A DNA stretch of 64,000 bases from assembly GCF_020184175.1 (NCBI RefSeq), contig NC_065530.1, positions 46,229,260 through 46,293,259 on the forward strand. The letters are read 5' to 3'. This document shows, piece after piece, positions 60,700-64,000 of this stretch; the first letter of the stretch is position 1, and each line of letters opens with the position of its first letter. The translations under genes were made by a program, and so were the position numbers. The notes under the pieces were generated by a model. The model saw only the letters and a list, made by a program, of their open reading frames with translations. It was not told the DNA's origin and did no database searches. Origin of the DNA: Aphis gossypii (lineage: Eukaryota > Arthropoda > Insecta > Hemiptera > Aphididae).

Positions 60700-62280
60700 G
60701 TGCGCAGGAAACGTCGTGCTTCGGGATAGGGATGTCGAGGAGGGTAGTGTACAATATACACGAATTATTATAATCAAGTATTAGTGGAATAGTAGTAGTA
60801 GTAATATATTAATATTCTGAAGTGTGGTGTGTACGTAAACATCTGTTCATGAATATGTATGTATCACGCGGTAAGGATGATACATATAATAATATTATTA
60901 TATACAGAGCATAGCATGTGTCATGCACACGGGTCCGGCCAGCTCCATAGTCCATATTATTATAGTATTATAGTTATTAGTTACACAGCGGTTAGGTCCA
61001 CTCGCCCACGCTCATTATCTAATATATAATATTACATTATAATTCGTGAGGGGAATAGGGGAATTCAGTGGTACAACCAAGTCTAAAATCTTGGTTCATT
61101 GGTTGGGGGAGTACCTTGAGCTCTGATTAGGAACTAATTAAAACTGCAGAATATATTTTTATGATTGTAAGAAAAGTTATAAAAAATTAAAGTCAATATT
61201 CACTTAATTACAAATTTATAATTAAGAATTTTGTACACAGGTAACAGGTTTCAAATTGACATTGGTATTATTGTATTAACAATAAAATACTAATAGGTAA
61301 CTAATTCTAATTTTTCTAAAGCTTTTTACCCCTCGATATCATAAATCAAACATTGGCCAATGATTTATTCAGAATTGATATTATTTCTAATATACATATT
61401 TTATTATGCTTAGAACTGTCAAATTTTAAAATTGTTATTGTAATATTAAATAGTACGTTGTAATTTGTAAGACATAAACACTAAACAGTAAACACTCGCA
61501 TCTAAATGTTACACTATTCACAAGACGTATATAGGTAATATTGTATTTATAGCACTGCAGTGAGTCTGTGATTGTAATATACTAATATATACATTATAAT
61601 AGGTTGTAAGTAACATAATAATTTATGTTATAGATATAGATATAGAATAACTAATACTTATTGATATTTTTCCAAATTGTTTTCATGAAGTTAAAGGCTT
61701 AAAGCATATTAAATAAGTCATGTACATATTTTACAATACTAAATCAATTAACATAATATATTTATATGGGACAGTAAAATTATCAGTAATACAATAAATG
61801 GAAAAAATACTGTAAAATTTATTTTTAAATCACTTTAAAATTTAGGGGGTCTAAAGTATGAACACGAAGGCTTGATTCCAAAATTCCTAAAATAGCGTTA
61901 CTGATACGGATGACGTAGAATATTTTTGTCATTATTATTATACATAGGTAATGGATATGGGACAGTGCTTTCCCTACTGTAATTAGACCGTTAAAGCAAA
62001 GCGATTCATTGGTACCAAATGCAACAATTGACATAAGGCATAACAAGACGTCTTAACATAACGATATAAGTATTGTAACAGAACACGAGTGCTAAACAAT
62101 CCAAGTTACAACTTACAAATGAGCCCCATTCGTCGCTTTCCTTCACACCTATGTTCAAAAACAAACAAGGGTATTATAATGAAACGCATTCAGTGGCGTT
62201 AATTGAGTTTTTTTTAATAGTTTCGAAATTTAAACAGGCAACTTTTTCTTCGTCTTCGTATTAGTATAATAGTAAATACA
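60700..62280. other. Mixed interval, mostly AT-rich
   Basis: GC-richer to about 61.05 kb, then AT-rich. A small palindrome ACCAAGTCTAAAATCTTGGT lies near 61075-61096. A CAGTGGCGTTAATTGAG word at 62192 recalls the 7648 repeat start. A 73-codon minus frame at 61825-62046 shows no known similarity. Nothing else supported. Confidence 0.45.
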
Positions 62281-62289
62281 CGGAGGAAA

Positions 62290-62514
62290 ATGGAATTGAA
62301 GGTTTATGTAGGTATTTTATATTTTAACGAATTAAAAATGAAGTCTGAAATTAGAAGTAGCTTTTGTCTACTTGTATATAATATTTTAAAGTTCGGCAGT
62401 TCGGCTGTCCGGGTGTTTGAAAATGTTATGGGAAGCGTAGAAAGGATGCAGACGTGCCGAAAAACAAAGAAAAAAGCAGTGACGCCAAAGTTTTATCTTC
62501 CACAACCCAAGTGA
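62290..62514 (+). CDS. Small ORF, 74 codons, good start context
   Basis: ATG at 62290 in GGAGGAAAATGGAA, an excellent eukaryotic start context; TGA at 62512-62514. The product begins MELKVYVGILYFNELKMKSE, continues IRSSFCLLVYNILKFGSSAV and ends with a basic stretch (CRKTKKKAVTPKFYLPQPK). It has no membrane segment or known motif. It lies about 0.8 kb upstream of the promoter-like region at 63.0 kb. It may be a real small gene, but the length is within chance expectation for this window. Confidence 0.25.
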   Translation: MELKVYVGILYFNELKMKSEIRSSFCLLVYNILKFGSSAVRVFENVMGSVERMQTCRKTKKKAVTPKFYLPQPK

Positions 62515-63012
62515 CGTCCTTGAACGAATCACATTATCAATAACGTACGAACAGTTTACTTGTATTTACTATTTATTATTTAATAATAATTTAGTAGTAC
62601 GCATCGACAGTGGCATGCAACGAACAAAAATATAACGTAATATTATTTGCATCGACTTCGGTATTCAGTGAACTCATTAATTATAGAATATTCTATAATC
62701 AATGGTACAACGATACGAGTATCTTAGTATGGGAAATACTCATTATATTTAGGCACATTATATTTCATTAATTTGATGAAGTTCGAAAACGATACAAACA
62801 ATTTTATAAAACGTATTCTTGCGTTCAAAAACACAAAGCGGTAATAGAATATTAAAATAACGACACTAAATAACAATATTGACTATTTCCTGGTTATTAT
62901 TGTATTTATAAATACATATACACAAGTCATCATTGCGGTTCACCGGGGTTTTTCCATATTTTGTAAATTGACAACTAATCGCGGCGCAGTCTTTTTCATG
63001 AAACGTAATCTC

Positions 63013-63101
63013 ATTGGTCAGCGATTCATTTGTCATTTACTATGATTTTCGTTATCGCGACCGGGATCAGTCTTCCGCAGACCGTCTTCCTCTTTTGGTC
63101 G
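63013..63101 (+). promoter_or_regulatory. Candidate promoter: inverted CCAAT, Inr and DPE-like motif
   Basis: ATTGGTCAG (inverted CCAAT box) lies at 63014-63022, GATCAGTCTTC with a consensus initiator TCAGTC at 63067-63072 (A+1 at 63069), and GGTCG at 63097-63101 fits the DPE pattern RGWYV but sits at +29, one base from the canonical +28. There is no TATA, as expected for Inr/DPE promoters. The surrounding 62.9-63.25 kb is GC-richer than both flanks. Confidence 0.4.
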
Positions 63102-63227
63102 TTGGTCTGCTAGTTCCGAGTTCCTAGTTTTTGTTCAATATCCGTATTATATGTAATGGATGACTGAAGACTTGAGATCTTGACGGACCTGCCGGCAGCG
63201 GCGACCCACTGCTGTACACGCCGCCAG
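63069..63227 (+). other. Candidate 5' exon of a gene extending beyond the window
   Basis: It runs from the predicted start to CGCCGCCAG before GTAATA (donor, GT 63228-63229), about 159 nt. The three ATGs in it open only very short frames, so it would be a noncoding first exon or contain upstream ORFs. One frame near the donor reads DLDGPAGSGDPLLYTPP and could be coding if translation began elsewhere. The antisense strand carries a 63-codon ATG frame (63110-63301, MNKKIIYKNQMPRGCYNSSD onward), which is the competing interpretation. Confidence 0.3.
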
Positions 63228-63301
63228 GTAATAACTATTAAATCTGAACTATTGTAACAACCTCTGGGCATTTGATTTTTATAAATAATTTTTTTATTCA
63301 T
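63110..63301 (-). CDS. Minus-strand ORF, 63 codons, competing with the 5' exon model
   Basis: ATG at 63301 on the minus strand, stop at 63110-63112. It begins MNKKIIYKNQMPRGCYNSSD, continues LIVITWRRVQQWVAAAGRSV and ends YNTDIEQKLGTRN. The composition is protein-like, but the frame crosses the GC-rich block that also supports a plus-strand promoter and exon. No family recognised. Confidence 0.15.
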   Translation of the reverse strand: MNKKIIYKNQMPRGCYNSSDLIVITWRRVQQWVAAAGRSVKISSLQSSITYNTDIEQKLGTRN

Positions 63302-64000
63302 TAATAAAATGATTTTACCACACTCGAGTTTGGTTTGGTAAAGAAGTTTTAAGACCTTGTTTTAATGAACGACTTGTTTGCTCGCAATTTTAAAACAACT
63401 AACTGCAATTCTTGTAGTTGTATTGCTAAAATTAAGATAAAAATAAACCGTGTCTCAATTTATGGCATTATAGTATATTTTAATCAAAAGTATTGCTAAA
63501 ATAATCTCTATTTTTTATTAATTTCAAATTTTATAAATTATATGGCGTTTTAAACAATTAAATAATAATAACAACAAATATATATTATTTTATTGTTTTA
63601 TTAAATAATTGGATTCCTTATTGAAATAAATTTATCTCTAATTTCCAAAGTAACATTAATTCCTTCAGTCTCAATACAGAATTATTTATATTTTTATTAT
63701 TTTTATACTTTAAGGCATAGTGTTGAGAATTGAAGTTTGGAGGTCCTATTAATTAAGTAAATTATAATCAACAAATGAATAAAACTGTTTAAAACAATAT
63801 TGATGTTCCGAATCTTCAGTACCTATCAACTCTTAAAGTAAAAAATAATTGTTAGGTAATAACATGTATTTTTATTTCCCTAGTAGAACTAAGTTTTCAG
63901 TGTGATGCAAAATTCACCAATAAGTGTTATAATATGTTTAAATGTATAAAATAATAAGTAAATTTTTGATAAATCCAATGAAAATAACAGAAAAGGTATG
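63302..64000. other. AT-rich right edge, possibly first-intron sequence
   Basis: AT-rich with no ORF or repeat end. If the 5' exon at 63.07-63.23 kb is real this would be the start of its first intron. Confidence 0.4.

Noticed and set aside
1..64000. tRNA, rRNA, snRNA, known insect microRNA or CRISPR features
   Set aside because: I looked for cloverleaf-type B boxes with complementary arms, familiar microRNA seeds and regularly spaced repeats and found none that holds. The regularly spaced 545-bp units are part of a transposon, not CRISPR.

Overview
This 64 kb window is eukaryotic, very AT-rich, and almost free of recognisable protein-coding sequence. The organism is most likely an aphid (Hemiptera, Aphididae). 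That inference rests on the base composition, the constant recurrence of GGTACC palindromes (taggtacctat and relatives), short CCTAA/TTAGG runs, and several repeat families whose termini I associate with aphid genomes (ACAGGGTG..., CAGTGGCGTAA..., GATTCTGAACGGAG...). No reading frame is long enough, or similar enough to a known family, to name a gene. The longest frames (about 150 codons) are microsatellite-rich or lack an ATG. The window is best read as intergenic and/or intronic DNA.

Layout: long AT-rich deserts (about 2.2-5.9, 9.5-13.2, 15.8-19.9, 21.5-23.9, 26.1-27.8, 29.9-33.8, 37.1-40.3, 42.3-46.9, 52.2-56.4 and 57.7-59.0 kb) alternate with islands of higher GC, frequent CpG and dense microsatellites (about 0.1-0.5, 14.9-15.7, 20.0-21.2, 27.8-29.9, 33.8-34.5, 35.6-36.5, 40.7-42.2, 56.4-57.0 and 62.9-63.25 kb). 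The islands hold the promoter-like motif combinations: TATA plus Inr at 40.88 kb, TATA at 24.70 and 29.77 kb, CCAAT plus GC box at 20.8 kb, a GAGA cluster at 28.7 kb, and CCAAT plus Inr plus DPE-like at 63.0 kb.

Mobile-element debris is the best supported content. (1) At 1.81-2.25 kb there is a nearly perfect palindrome flanked by TTAA, with arms of about 180 bp that each carry the same open frame. (2) At 47.7-49.8 kb a repeat of about 2 kb ends in 14-bp terminal inverted repeats and contains three tandem units of about 545 bp; a truncated copy of its right end lies at 51.95-52.23 kb. (3) Several diverged copies of an ACAGGGTG-type repeat occur at 6.4, 14.1-14.5, 51.4 and 57.1 kb. (4) There are CAGTGGCG-type ends, a G/C-homopolymer foldback at 31.26-31.44 kb, a Helitron-like 3' end at 40.33 kb and two SINE-like oligo-A tails.

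Possible genes are all low confidence. The most interesting are a split open frame with a 54-nt intron at 60.34-60.57 kb, a promoter plus 5' exon with a good splice donor at 63.07-63.23 kb on the plus strand (which would place the window upstream of, and inside the first intron of, a gene running off the right edge), a 58-codon ORF at 20.07 kb, a minus-strand mini-exon with an RVKR dibasic site at 26.0 kb, a 74-codon ORF with a good start context at 62.29 kb, and antisense-overlapping ORFs at 50.6-51.0 kb. GC-balanced islands contain few stop codons by chance, often on both strands, so these are candidates for transcript and conservation checks and not annotated genes.
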